Below, one piece after another: positions 32,301 through 43,500 of a stretch of 64,000 nt of DNA. The position numbers and the translations under genes were made by a program. This DNA is from Notospermus geniculatus. Taxonomy: Eukaryota; Nemertea; Pilidiophora; Heteronemertea; Lineidae. Each line of letters starts with the position of its first letter. Position 1 is the first letter of the stretch. Location: positions 45,207 to 109,206 of the forward strand of contig NMRB01001967.1 in the NCBI GenBank assembly GCA_002633025.1, written 5' to 3'. The notes beneath the pieces were generated by a model. The model did no database searches. It saw only the letters and a list, made by a program, of their open reading frames with translations, and was not told the origin of the DNA.

Positions 32301-35300
32301 CGTTTGCTATCAATCGATTTTGGGGCCTAGGTCTTCCTGATTATGGCAGTATGAAAGTTCCTGATGCTCATGATCGGCTGAGTAAGGGCTCAGTGAGGTA
32401 CGTTAAAAGTTAAAGTTTGTGGGTCGTATTCAAAAACGGTGATCATCGTGCGATTAAGACTTAGACGTGTGTAACTTCACTAAATGCACACACTTCCACT
32501 ATGCATTTGACGAAGTTACACGCGTCTAAGTCTTAAACACCATTTTTGAATACGGCCCTGGATTTATAACAGTAGTAGATGTGTCTTCCGAATTTTTAAC
32601 CCCGGTCTGTCCTGAAACCTTTCACTAACTCAGATGAGCTGCCTATTCAGTGCTGCAATCTACGCATTTCTGACCGGTATCAAAAATCCATAAGTGAGTG
32701 ATGAATTTTTGCCGGTATCCATTTATACACCTCGGTTGGGAGAGGCCAGTGAGCCAAAAAGACTTGCCCAAAGTCTCACGCCACAGTGGGTTTCGAACCC
32801 AGGACTTCCACAAGCATTGGTCAGCCAAATTTCCAGTTGGCACCAACTTGGTGTCAGTCCCTAACATTTTACCTCATACCGGTACTTGGAAATGATATCA
32901 TGATTCAAACGATTTTTTTCAGTGAAAGTTGGATAGAAGAATTTCCGCTGCACAAGTGTGCTTATGAGGGGGACAGTGATGCAATACTGGAGCTCCTTGA
33001 CAAGGGGCATTCGGTTGTCCAAAAAGACAGAGTTGCATGGTCTCCCATGCATTATGCCGCTTGGTAAGTCACTTCTTTAAACTGAGAAAAACACATTTGA
33101 CCTAGAGTCCTCACATTTGAGGTAGGTCCCATGATGAAATCGCTACCTCCATTAAAATCACCAAATTTGGCCCATGTTCCATGCAGGCGGCTGTGTAATG
33201 TTTTCTCTCTGTTTTCAGGAAAGGACATTTAGACGCCGTCAAGATTTTATTAAACCAAGGAGAATGCCCACCGAATATAACAAACGACTCCGGGTCGACG
33301 CCGTTACATTTTGCCTCGCTCTGCGGTCATCCGTTAGTTGTTGAGGCTCTGCTGAATCACAGGGACATAGATGTGGTGAGAATTTTATCCATCAGATGTC
33401 ATTTCTCACCGTCTGGTCAATATCTACACTTATTTGGCCACCTGGGCTCCACAGAGGCCGCTTTTTAGCAGTCCTAGAATGTCATAAAATTTTATGTCAC
33501 AGACGTAAGTCATGGCCTCCACGTCATTATGAATGATCGTGGCGCGCACTTTCTTCTCTGAGATGTCAAATTCCGCGACGTCCTAGGTCTGCTAACTGGT
33601 GGTGGCCTCTAACTGCAGGAAAGTTTCCCATTGCATTCATTTGGGCTGGGCAGATTTCCTGGATTCAGAGTATGGGTCTACCTGTTCCAATTTGCGAGTC
33701 GGTATTTTCGATGCCTGCAAAAGTGTATGCGTGAAAATGGGAAAGGCCGCTTTTGATACATCATTCGGCAGATGGGAAGCAGAACAAAAAATCTTATGTT
33801 ATTTTATTTCAGAATGCCAAAGACCGAGAGGGGAAGACTCCGTTAAACATGTGTGAGCATGTTCCGAAGCCGGATTGGCAAGCTGCAGCGCGATTGCTAC
33901 AAAAAGCCATCGAAAGACCTGTAAGTACATGTATGAATCCCAGGGTGCCAGATGTGGGCATACTTTGACATACACTGTATGATAGGCAGGCCATGTGCAG
34001 TGGCAGGACGCATGCCTGAAATGACAATTTGCAAATATGTGAAGGATATTTTGTGTTCCATATGATGGGAAAACGAAAGCCATGGACATGTGCCCAAAAT
34101 TGTGACATCATTTAGTGGAAATTGTTTGAAAATTGGTTGAGTATGAACCGAGCAAAAAGAAAGTAAGAATATAGTGAGGCAATTTATCTTACTTTGGTTA
34201 TTGGGAAAATGAAAGCCATTGACATGTGCCCAAAATGGTGACATCATTTAGTGGAAATTGAAAATTGGTTGAGTATGAACCGATCAAAAAGAAAGTAATA
34301 ATTTAGTAAAGAAATTTGTCTTACTGTGATTATTGGGAAATTGAAAGCCATGGAATGTGCGCAAAATATGATGGCAACAAGTTAAATGCCAGCCAAACCA
34401 CATTGGAGGTGTAGGTGTAATGTAACATCCTGTTCGGATAACAATACAAGATACAGAAAAGCACAAAATTGACACACAAAATGATAATAAGGCGAGACTT
34501 TTTTTATACCTTGGTTAGCGTGCCCGCCGCTCCGTGAATTCCCGAAAAAAAAAAAAAAATAAAATTTTATTTTCGGTCATTTAGCGTGCCCGCCGCACTC
34601 GAAATCGCTGAAAATCGGAATAAAAAAAAACTTTTTCTTTATTTTTTTCCCGCCCGCCGCCGTCATAGCCGTGGATGCAAAACTGTGCAGAAGAGGGCAA
34701 ATACTTCTGCAAGCTGAGGAACGCTAGGGAGGATTACAACATCCTCCATCAGAGTACTACACAACTTGCACAATGCCAAACAAGCATAGGGCCTACTGGC
34801 AAATCAATGTCAATGACAATATGTTGGAGGCAAAGTAACTTTATTTTGAAATAAACTTTTATTTTTATTTTTCCCTCCTCTCTGCTGCTCCTACAGAAGG
34901 CTTGTGTGAAAGCTGAAAATAAAATTTTATTTTTATTTTTTTTCCGACCGCCTATGGATGTCCTTGGATAAAAAAGCAGGCTAACCAAGGTATAAAAAAA
35001 GTCTCGCCTAAGCAAGAAGTATAACAATACATTGGGATAGTCACTTTAAAGTCACTTCATTATTTCTCGTCTTCAGGCCCCAAAAATCCAAGTCCACCTG
35101 ATGGACGGTTCGTACCGGATGCTGAGTCTGGTGTCCGGAGCAAACACATCAGTTCAAGAGTTGAATCAACAAATGATCAGGGTAAGATGTTAGAGCTGCT
35201 TTATCTGGTATCCTCCTACAAAATACTTGTCTTTGATGATAAGTTTAAAGGTGCAATGGAACCTCTTAAAGGGCATCTCTGCCTACACGGTACCAGGCCT

Positions 35301-37471
35301 TGTCTTCTGAGGCGAGTGAAAAACTGCTCGCCTGAGAACAATAGAAAATTCTATTGTTCTGAGGCGAGCAGTTTTTCACTCGCCTCAAAAGACAAGGCCT
35401 GCGGTACCTCTGTAGAAGGGCACCAGTCCTCTGCACCTCGTCACCTTCTACGTGAATTTGTCCCTTCTTCCGTTTGACAATATAGGACTACCGTTTTGAT
35501 ATTGGGAGATCTTGTTGGTCCATATTATCGTTGACGTTATTTCTCTATTTCCCTTGCAGGAATTAGAAATGCCAGAAAGTTGTAAACATATTTTCACGAT
35601 ATGGATCTGCTCAAAATATTTACGTGAGTATTTCATCATTTTGATTTTCCGATCATTAAGTGTGACCATATACTCACTGAGAATTACCAGAGCAGGGTAA
35701 ATAAGCCTGTGAACATTTGCTGGTCAGTGACCCAAATGTCTGGGCTATGGTGTCTTCCCGGTGCACTCCCATTTTGTCTAAACCCATTTTACCTAAACCA
35801 TTTTGCCTATACCCATCTCACTAGTAGGCAAAATGGGCACATTTTATAGGCGAAATGGGTGTAGGCGAAACAGGAGTTGGCAAAATGGGCCATAACAACT
35901 GACGTTCCATTTCGCTCTCCAATGTTTAGGGTTAGAGTTAGGGTTTGCTAAAGAGTTTGTATTAGGAGGCGAATTGAGAAGGGGAAATGGTACTAAACCC
36001 TAGGCTATAACCTCTCCAACTTATCATAATGTTGTTATCACCATTTCAGAATTACAGTTGAAATATGATCACAAACCCATTCAACATTTAAACGATTGGA
36101 AACGAAAAATTGTTGGAATGTTGACGGATTTCGACCCGCAGAAGGAAGACCCCAAACTTTTCTGGAAACGTGATGCAAGATTGACGATAGTTGACGAACG
36201 AAAAATTCGCCATGCACCGTGCACAAACTACCTCTTCCACGAGGCATATCAGAACTATATAAAGTCATTATATCCGTGTGCTGATGAGGATGCTGTGATA
36301 TTGGGGGCGCTACTGTTGCAGTTAAATCAGGGAGACTACGACCCCAAGAAATCCAAGGCCTTCTTCTCAAAGTAAGATTTTGTTGCACATTTGTAAATAT
36401 CATCAGAGCCANNNNNNNNNNNNNNNNNNNNNNNNNNNNNNNNNNNNNNNNNNNNNNNNNNNNNNNNNNNNNNNNNNNNNNNNNNNNNGCGATTTGTCCC
36501 TGTTGAAGAACAACATTGCTGCGACAGACAAAGTTAGCCGGCATCTCAACAGTTCGACTTGCAAATGCAGTAACTGCAGTTGTCAACAATGTACCGGTAC
36601 CGTACCGGGTATGCAAATTGAAGTTCAGCTTTGACTGGAGGAGTGCACATGTTCCTCTTAAACCCACTGGAGATCTAAACATTACTCCACGGCAGGTGAC
36701 CTGAGTGAAATGACCTTGTCTGTGACATCTATTTCAGTCCTCCAAAACGCCAGTGGCTGTCTATATCGGTGTCAATGATATTGGACTTCACATCATTCAT
36801 GGGCACAATAAGGTAAGGTCTCTTCGTGTTGATGCCCATTTCTCTACTGGAAAAGTAAGAAATGTGAAAAGACACCTATTGGCCTTAGAGATGCTGTCCT
36901 GAAATGGGGAGAGAGAGCAGCACATGGTCCTTATTAGATGTGAGATCTAATTACAAGAGATCAAAATGAATAGATAGAAATGGGTGATTTGGTGTCCCCA
37001 GTAGAAAATCGTTCTGGCAGAGTTTTTTCACTGACATCACAACGGTCACGTGACTACAAAGAATTGGCCATGTTGGCAGTCAGATGGCCGGCGACGACGT
37101 CAAAACTGTCACGTCATGACATCTTGACGTCATGATCTGTGTGTTGATGCTGTGATATCACATGATATTTTGACGGCCAATATGGCGAAATCATGTGGTC
37201 ATGGAAGTGTGACGTCATGTGAACCGCTATTGGGTGAAGTCCAAAGGTACGGTCATCACTTCCTTCCCCATTTCAGATGATGCTGCAGAGTTTCAACTAC
37301 AACGATATCGACTGGAAGTGTGATTCTGAGTGGTCGACGTTACAAGTGCGATTAAAATCACAGCCGCGTGCCGGCGTTTCACTTCGGACAAAACAAGCGG
37401 GACTTATATTTCACTTGATGACGAAGTTAGCGCATATAAACGGTGCTCCAATTCCGCAGAGTATCACATGA
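23335..37471 (+). CDS. KRIT1: Krev interaction trapped 1 (CCM1), Rap1 effector scaffold
   Basis: Coding exons: 23335-23557, 24259-24366, 25221-25356, 27663-27789, 28649-28795, 32294-32397, 32923-33063, 33219-33375, 33813-33920, 35077-35181, 35560-35623, 36050-36371, then 36738-36812 and 37277-37471 (stop). All phases agree up to 36371. The order matches human KRIT1: a Nudix-like N-terminus (ITVIRPK ... FDILLVEY), NPAF at residue 187 (ICAP1-type site), NPLF at 235, ankyrin repeats at about 285-417 (e.g. GSTPLHFASLCGHPLVVEAL), then a FERM domain (KIQVHLMDGSYRML ... HIFTIWICSKYL) ending RTKQAGLIFHLMTKL. The third NPxF seen in vertebrates is INRFWG here. Roughly 70 residues between KSKAFFSK and SSKTPVAVYIG are missing because of the N gap. 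The first coding exon follows an acceptor, so a 5' UTR exon lies upstream. Confidence 0.96.
23583..23790. mobile_element. Fold-back family A, copy 2
   Basis: Same palindrome as at 14784-14982, outer ends GGGGCTGTTCATTTTCGTC and AAAATGAACACTACAGTCCC. It lies in KRIT1 intron 1, 26 bp after the first coding exon. Confidence 0.85.
24499..25030. mobile_element. Large fold-back element in KRIT1 intron 2
   Basis: Arms of about 140 bp (TTAGGACATTTTCAAAATTC ... CATTTTTACCTTGGCAAGTG) reappear inverted at 24900-25030. The core has CCCGGGCTTTTTGAGCCC and further GC-rich short palindromes. No coding capacity seen. Confidence 0.8.
26131..26327. mobile_element. Fold-back family A, copy 3
   Basis: Same arms as the other family A copies, GAGTTGTGATCCTTGAGAAA and its complement. 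It lies in KRIT1 intron 3. Confidence 0.85.
26663..26829. mobile_element. Family F' GGATCC-ended element, copy 2
   Basis: Runs from GGGGCGGATCCACAATTTC to CCCCCTTGGATCC, with the core AGAAACATTGAAATCTGCGG shared with 46333-46505. Confidence 0.75.
26888..27000 (-). repeat. Family E repeat, inverted
   Basis: Complement of the family E core, seen as GGGCACATGTCCGTGGCTCT with an adjoining TTCATACTCAACCAATTT. Confidence 0.65.
27338..27592. repeat. Family G repeat (CCACCCTGTTT-rich), copy 1
   Basis: Irregular repeats of ACCACCCTGTTTGAA within GCCAGGCCAGTTTCACAGGG ... TTTCTGGCTAGAACACTG. An inverted full copy is at 44995-45232 in the ankyrin gene. Confidence 0.75.
28198..28516. mobile_element. 319-bp fold-back element with 18-bp flanking repeat
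   Basis: Arms of about 135 bp pair almost perfectly, with AAGCAAGAAGTCAATC and GACCCCAACCGGGGTCTTTT in the arm and ACACCTGTGTAGACAGGTGT at the centre. A 33-bp tail ending TTGTGCTTTTCTGTAT follows the right arm. Direct repeats CTTGGTGGTAATCATAAT flank it (28180-28197 and 28517-28534). It lies in KRIT1 intron 4. Fragments of the CCCCAACCGGGGTCTTCTTC part also occur at 27900-27945 and 1315-1340. Confidence 0.85.
29009..30091 (+). mobile_element. Family D element, full copy 1 (about 1.08 kb)
   Basis: Starts TTAGCTCACTGGGGTGAGCT (itself a hairpin), then a CGTCGT microsatellite. It then has about five diverged internal units with GGCCGCCAGGTGGCGTAACC and CAGATGACCTTTATG, and ends CAGTGAGCACATGGTCCATG with a second hairpin. 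A second full copy is at 46889-47978 and a 5' stub at 7040-7131. No ORF of note. It lies in KRIT1 intron 5. Confidence 0.85.
30350..30655. repeat. Minisatellite, about 34-bp period, about nine copies
   Basis: Unit TGTTCTTGCTAAATGATCAC followed by CATGACATTGTCAT, with degenerate edge copies. It lies in KRIT1 intron 5. Confidence 0.9.
30825..30905 (-). repeat. Family E repeat, inverted
   Basis: TTTCACTAAATGACATCATA followed by TTTTGGGCACATGTCCATGG, the complement of the family core. Confidence 0.7.
31855..31980. mobile_element. Fold-back element, ends TTTACATAGAG
   Basis: Arms with TACGGACACGTGGGCGAACA and TGTTCGCCCACATGTCCGTA. It abuts another palindrome directly downstream. Confidence 0.75.
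31986..32136. mobile_element. Fold-back element, ends GGTCCATACA
   Basis: Arms with TTCAATATTATTGCACAATA and TATTGTGCAATAATATTGAT around a short unique core. It lies in KRIT1 intron 5 with its neighbour. Confidence 0.75.
32420..32560. mobile_element. Fold-back family B, copy 4
   Basis: Full copy, GGGTCGTATTCAAAAACGGT to TTTTTGAATACGGCCC. It lies in KRIT1 intron 6. Confidence 0.85.
32660..32890 (-). repeat. tRNA-derived SINE-like repeat
   Basis: On the minus strand, CTGGGTTCGAAACCCACTGT forms a B-box and is followed by the SINE-like GAGACTTTGGGCAAGTC. It lies in KRIT1 intron 6, just before the exon at 32923. Confidence 0.6.
34064..34385 (+). repeat. Three family E repeats in tandem
   Basis: Three copies, at 34064-34150, 34198-34275 and 34330-34385, each have GGGAAAATGAAAGCCATGGA or a variant followed by CATGTGCCCAAAAT. 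The first two are followed by GAAAATTGGTTGAGTATGAA. Local duplication is likely. Confidence 0.7.
34449..35020. mobile_element. 572-bp element with 11-bp target duplication
   Basis: Direct repeats ATAACAATACA (34438-34448 and 35021-35031) flank it. Inside are inverted ends AAGGCGAGACTTTTTTTATA / AAAAAAAGTCTCGCCT, and diverged internal pieces with GCGTGCCCGCCGC and AAAATTTTATTTT. The outer left 45 bp (ATACAGAAAAGCACAAAATT) is the complement of the tail of the element at 28198-28516. It lies in KRIT1 intron 9. Confidence 0.8.
35285..35415. mobile_element. Near-perfect palindrome (131 bp)
   Basis: Arms from TACACGGTACCAGGCCTTGT through GAGGCGAGTGAAAAACTGCT, meeting at AGAAAATTCT. It lies in KRIT1 intron 10. 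Confidence 0.85.
36412..36488. other. Assembly gap (77 N) inside KRIT1
   Basis: The gap falls between the exon ending at 36371 and the exon starting at 36738, exactly where the family requires about 70 more FERM residues. That is more coding sequence than 77 bases can hold, so the gap size is not real. No complete exon can be read in the flanks. Confidence 0.95.
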
Positions 37472-37635
37472 TTCGGAGGATTTTTCGTGACTTTGTTGAT
37501 GTTGGAAGAGTTTGCTATGCCAAATACATCCGTATCAGAATCGCTCATTGTTTAAATCCAGCTCGTACACAGCATTTTTAGCTCCTGCTTTACCAATGAG
37601 AGCTTTTTACCAATTTGTGAGATATTTTCCTAATG

Positions 37636-37715
37636 GATTTGTTGGGAAAAGGAGAGATATGGACATGTGCCCAAAATATGATGTCATTTAGTGTTTGTAA
37701 TTGGTTGAGTATTGA
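37636..37715 (+). repeat. Family E repeat
   Basis: GGGAAAAGGAGAGATATGGA then CATGTGCCCAAAATATGATG and TTGGTTGAGTATTG. Confidence 0.7.
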
Positions 37716-40240
37716 CATTGCGTCGGTGGAAAACTGTGGCACAGTGATTGGAACTTTCAGTAAAGCACGTGATGCAGCCATAAGCAAGCCACTGATTAAA
37801 AGTATCAGTTCATATTCCGGTAGTCATTTTCACATCGATGTCACAGCATTTGATCAATATCGTAACCAGAGGTTTAGTCCCTTCTTTTTCTGGGCTTCCA
37901 TGTGTTGCCAATTTATGCTGGTATCCTCTTGCACTTGTGAAACACTGCCTAGAGGCTTTGCATATGACGTCACAAGCCGCCATGCTGGAGTACACATGCT
38001 GCAGAGGCGCAGCGAAATGAGCCGTGCATGCCCCAATGACGTTAGGTCAAACAATGGAGTGGCGCACTTTACGCAAGTCACGTCACGGTCGGCTCACACC
38101 TCTGCGCCCTGTGCCCTCCAGAATGGCCGCCAGGATGACGTCATTGCAAAGCCTCTATATAGGTTTGCCTGATTTATGCCTTTTGCATTGCTGGAGCTGA
38201 AGTCACAATGGAAAATGTTAAAGCCCCTCTGTATTGGATTTTACGCTATTTTCAAAGTGTTTGGAGAGTGCAGGTAGAGGTCTCATAGCCACGCGAAGGT
38301 CCCCAAAATGCTTTTGCCTGATTCTTCAAAGAATCAAGCTGTAATCAGCACACACTGAAAAAACTGCAGGCAAAGCTCTAATGTATTCAGATAGAGCACC
38401 GATTCAATACTATACAGTATATTTGGAACAGTAAGGTACCGGTACCGGCACCATATTTGAACATTGTTCCCTTCATCTGGCAATATAAGACAATGTCCCA
38501 TTTTGGGAAATATCGCCTGAAAAACCAGACAAAATGTCATGTCATTAAAATGGGAAAACATTTTCTCCCAATTTGAGAAATTTTAAAATTAGTGCAAAAT
38601 TCCAAAATTTCCCACTTCTCATTTTCCACATTTATTTCTTACTGTCTGTAGGCCTCTGTGATTCTTCTCTGCCAGAGAAAGTGCAAATTATTAATAGGCC
38701 TAGACATATGCTTATATGGAGTGTAGCAAAACGCAGTTTTAAAATTATTGGTTGTTTATTAGTGTTGATGAATTTTTAGATCCTGTAAAAATGTCAATAG
38801 AAAATGTATATTTGTACATTAAAAATTCAAAAATTGGAAAATTTGTACTGTATAACTTTTCATTTTATGACAACCATGTGAGTTCTCTGATAAAAAAGTG
38901 ATATGGATGTTGCAGGTATCGGAGTTCAGCCCAGCTATATTCTACCAGGACACTTTACCTGGGGATTGCTGTTCCTATTACACTCCAGGAACAGGAGCTC
39001 AGCTCAACAGGACTTTTATTCAATAAAAACACTCCTTTTCAGACCAAGCAAAGTTAACCCTAGCCCTGAGATTTGGCTATCCACATTCACATGTTGAGGG
39101 TATTTTGAAAAGACTGAAGCAAAAAGGAAAACAACAAAAATAGGCCTATTGAGAGGATTTAGGTCTAATTGGTCTAAATTGGACTCTTTAAATAATTGTT
39201 TCCATCCCCTCGGCTGGAACACTGAGGTTTCTCCTTTGACTGAACTTAAATCAATTATGATCCTTCACAACTATATCAGCTTTCCAAATAATGTAAATGC
39301 GTTGTGAAATAATACAATAGACCATCGCACTGTATGTGGTGCAGATAATAATGAGAAGATATTGGTATGACATTGGTGGGAGGGCAAAAGGTAATTGGAA
39401 CAGCTAAAATTATCCTTTATCCTTTGACCTAGTTTGTATACATTGACAACAACATGGCCGCTGTTGGTCTGAAACTTCAGAAATTTATGAATATTTCTCG
39501 ATTTTTGCCTCTATTAAACAGAATTGGAAGGTTTGATTTGTAGTGTGAATAAGTTTTTGGCTATTTATACTCAATGGAGTAATCAACTGCAGTTGACTTC
39601 TTGATTTTTGTCCACAAAGGTAACCTTCTTTGCTTAGGATAGCTACTTTTTGGAACTTTGTAGGCCTACACAACATTCATCATCTGTCATGTCTGTATCA
39701 TGCATGTCATGGTAGGCCTATAGGTCAGTGCTCATGACATTGACAGTGCTATTATTCATTGGCACTGAATTTATTTTGGCCTTCTCTGTCTCAATTAGGC
39801 TATACACTTACACTTGACCGTAAGTGTGATAACACTAAACACACTATGCTAACATATGCTGAGCATACTCAATGTCACATGTGATGTGTTTGTGGTGAGG
39901 ACATGTGTTGGCCAAACTGTAGTGGCCCCATAGTATAAGAGCACATGCATGGATGACTCAACTTGGTTGGCCAGAGGTTGGGTCGGTTAGGTTTTCACAA
40001 ACAATACAGTATACTCAAACTCAGGCTGTCAGGCCATTGCAGCTTATGATGAAACAAGACTGAGCTGGCAAGATGCAAGATGTGTGACAGAATCATAAGC
40101 ATTGTGTAGGCTTAGGCTTACGCCTAGGCCTGTAACAGTATAAGTTAAACATCATCATGCCTGCTGGCTGTCGTCTGACTCTGAATCTTGGCTGCTCATT
40201 TCCTGACAAACTGGCAATAAAGTTTTGGTAGCGAGGTACA

Positions 40241-40318
40241 TTTATAGAACCATAAAAATGAGCAAATCCAGAATGAAAATCATATTTTTGGATTTGCTCA
40301 TTTTTATGGTTCTATAAA
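40241..40318. mobile_element. 78-bp palindrome within 12-bp direct repeats
   Basis: TTTATAGAACCATAAAAATG pairs with its complement across a short loop. The direct repeat AAACTGGCAATA occurs at 40208-40219 and 40317-40328. Confidence 0.8.
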
Positions 40319-40539
40319 CTGGCAATATGTAATTTTTCCCTCCAGGATATTTCCCAGCCTCAGCTATGCTGTTCGAAGTTACCAAATGAAATGAATCAAT
40401 GACAGCCACCACTACAACAGCACTCCTGTGGATGAAGTTGCTGTATCATAAGAAGATAAAAAATACCATACTCATATAGGATGACCAAACTTGGGATTTG
40501 ATTGATGGGTGGATCTTCATGAGGACCAGCTGATCAAAA

Positions 40540-43500
40540 ATGGCGGGTGATATGAGTCAACTGCTAGCTGTAAGTGATATCTAGTAAAACATTTTGGACC
40601 CAAAATTTAGTGATTCAGAGAAATCACGACATAAATTTGACATTTTGATGACTAAATGTTGAATAGAATGGAAGTTATATAGGCCTAAAAAGAAAGCATA
40701 CTCTTCCACTACCTATAATGTAAGAGTATAAGACACATTGCCAAACAACATTGATTCTAAATTCATGGCTAACCCAACTTTTTCAGACTAAGATTGGCCA
40801 AGCAATTCAGAACAATCATGTTGATGACATGAAGCGGCTCCTCTCTGATGGGGAGGATCCCCTGTTTCGGGACAAGGTAAGCAGTTGGGCCTCTGGCATT
40901 GTTCAAGTCTGCATGGGGTTGGAATGTCACATCTCTACCACTACTAACTGCTGCTGATGGGGATTTACCCCAAAGGCCTACCCCTGTTACTGGCAGATAA
41001 GTTTCTACGGCAACTTTCTGATGGAAAATTTTGTCCTTCAACAGGCACGGATCCAGGGTTGACAGAAAGGGGGGCGTAGCTTGACGGATGCGGCGGACAA
41101 TGAAAGCGGGAAGCCCAAACGGGGCCCCCAGGAAAATTTGACAATTTAAGTGCTTTTAGATGCATTTTCCTGGCATCTGAGAGCAAAATACTCAAAAATT
41201 TTTATGTGATCAAATTTTTCTTGCTAAAAAAATCATTGGTCTGCCAAAAATAGGGGGGGGGGGCGTACGTCCCTTCCGCCCCCCTCTGGATCCGTGCCTG
41301 TTCAACCCCCCTCAATGTTCATGTTTCACCAGATTTGAATAATGATTGCAAATGCCAGTATCATCTTTTACAGCGGAACAACACCTTCCTGCACTTGGCC
41401 AGCACTTTATACAGACCACAAATCATGAACATTCTGCTTACTCTAGGAATTGACATAAATGCTCAGAATAAGGTAGGCTAATACTACTTGATGCTGCTGA
41501 TTGCCAGAATTGCTCAGAATAAGGCAAAACCTTATAGCAGCTGATTGACATAAATGCTCAGGATAAGGCAAAACCTTATAGCAGCTGATTGACATAAATG
41601 CTCAGAATAAGGCAAAACCTCATAGCAGCTGATTGACATAAATGCTCAGAATAAGGCAAAACCTCATAGCAGCTGATTGACATAAATGCTCAGAATAAGG
41701 CAAAACCTTATAGCAGCTGATTGACATAAATGCTCAGAATAAGGCAAAACCTTATAGCAGCTGATTGATATAAATGCTCAGGATAAGGCAAAACCTTACA
41801 GCAGCTGATTGACATAAATGCTCAGAATAAGCTGACTGAAGTAAATGCTCAGAGTACTAAAGGTAAAACCAAGAGCTCTTTGATAGAGAGACAAATAACA
41901 TGAAAATCTCTCTTCTCTTTAGGCTGGTAATACTCCACTACACATGAGTGCCCTGAGCAACGAGTGTGCACATGTCGCTGATCTCATGACAGCTGGGATT
42001 GATCCATTCACAAGGAACACGGTGAGTTCAATAAAATGACTCTAAACTCGGTAAAAATCGATTGAATCTGTAGCAACAGCAGGACTGTTTAACAGGGCCT
42101 TCTGGATGATGTCTGTCTCCAATAGGACGTATCGTCTCCTGGTGGCTCTGGTTTTCTCCTGCACAGATGAGTTTCACAATCAGTCATCTTGCCAAAATTA
42201 GGTCACCATAGGAATTTCCCCTACTGGGGGATGGGAGAACCAATCATCTGTCACTCTGGAAGAGAATCCCAATGGTGATGACCTAATTTTGGCAAGGTGG
42301 CTGCTAGCGAAACTCATCTACATCTATACCCTTTGTTTTATATGTGCGCTTTCCTTTCCAGAATGGTAAAACAGCTATGGAGATTGAAACTCAAAATAAA
42401 TGGTGGCTAGAATCATACAAAGTCTATGAGGTGTGTTGTGTTGATTAAACAGGGAAAATGCACAACTGATATCATTCTATGTCAGTACCGGTACTATTCA
42501 TGTTGTTCGTCTCACTGCCGGGCCGAGTATCTCCACCACAATATGGAGAGCTGACACCCTCATTTCCAACTGTGTCAAACTGACATCATGTAAGTTTCCC
42601 TGAAAATTGTATTTTTCATACTTTCAGCCTGGTATGTTTGCCTGCGTCGATGCACACGACATCGAGAAGTTCGAAGAGCTTATTTCAAAATGGTGTCGCG
42701 TGGATGCCGTCCACAAAAGTGGGAAAACTTTACGGCAGTATGCAGCTCAGAGAAGTTACCATGACATGGTCCGAATTATTGACCGAAACTCGCACACTTT
42801 GGTAAATGAACTTTTCAGTTTCAACAGTTTTTCAATCTAGTGAAAGAGTTCCATGCAAAACGACATACTGTATACATGTAGAGCTTATGCAGATGACATC
42901 ATCACAGAAAATTCCGCTGTCTTGACGGTGAAATTGACGTCAGCGACCCACGTGGTGCATTTTGTCGTCAGCGCACGTGCAGGGTGTTGGTCTTTAACCA
43001 TGATGCGATCTACACGTGGCGCACTTTGTCATCGACGTCAGCATGGTGGACCACTGGTAAAAAGTGACGTCATAATGAGCCACTGCACAAGCTCTATAGA
43101 CAGTGAATGAGGATTGTGTAGCAGGCACGGATCCAGGGTTGACAGAAAGGGGGGGCGGGGGTCGACGGAGTCGGCAGACACCGAAAGCAGGAAGCCTAAA
43201 GGGGGGGTCTGGGGGCCCTCCCCCAGGAAAATTTGACAATTTAAGTGCTTTTAGATGCATTTTCCTGGCATCTGAGAACAAAATACTCGAATTTTTTATG
43301 TGATTGAATTTTTCTTGCTAAAAAAAATCTTTGATCTGCCAAAAATAGGGGGGGCGTACGTCCCTTCCGCCCCCCTCTGGATCCGTGCCTGGTGTAGTGT
43401 ACTAAATTAGTTTCGTTTCTTTCAGGATTGCATTTATGGAGTACGGGAAGAGAAATCTGAAAAAGTGTTCAAGGCGCTGAAAAAATCAATCTGTCAGGTT

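Larger units (their letters stand above)
37472..40539. other. KRIT1 3' flank and intergenic DNA
   Basis: No gene is seen. The stretch holds a family E copy (37636-37715), a TGACGTCA-bearing inverted pair (about 37960-38165), AT-rich unique sequence and a small palindrome at 40241-40318. I could not settle the KRIT1 poly(A) site. Confidence 0.5.
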
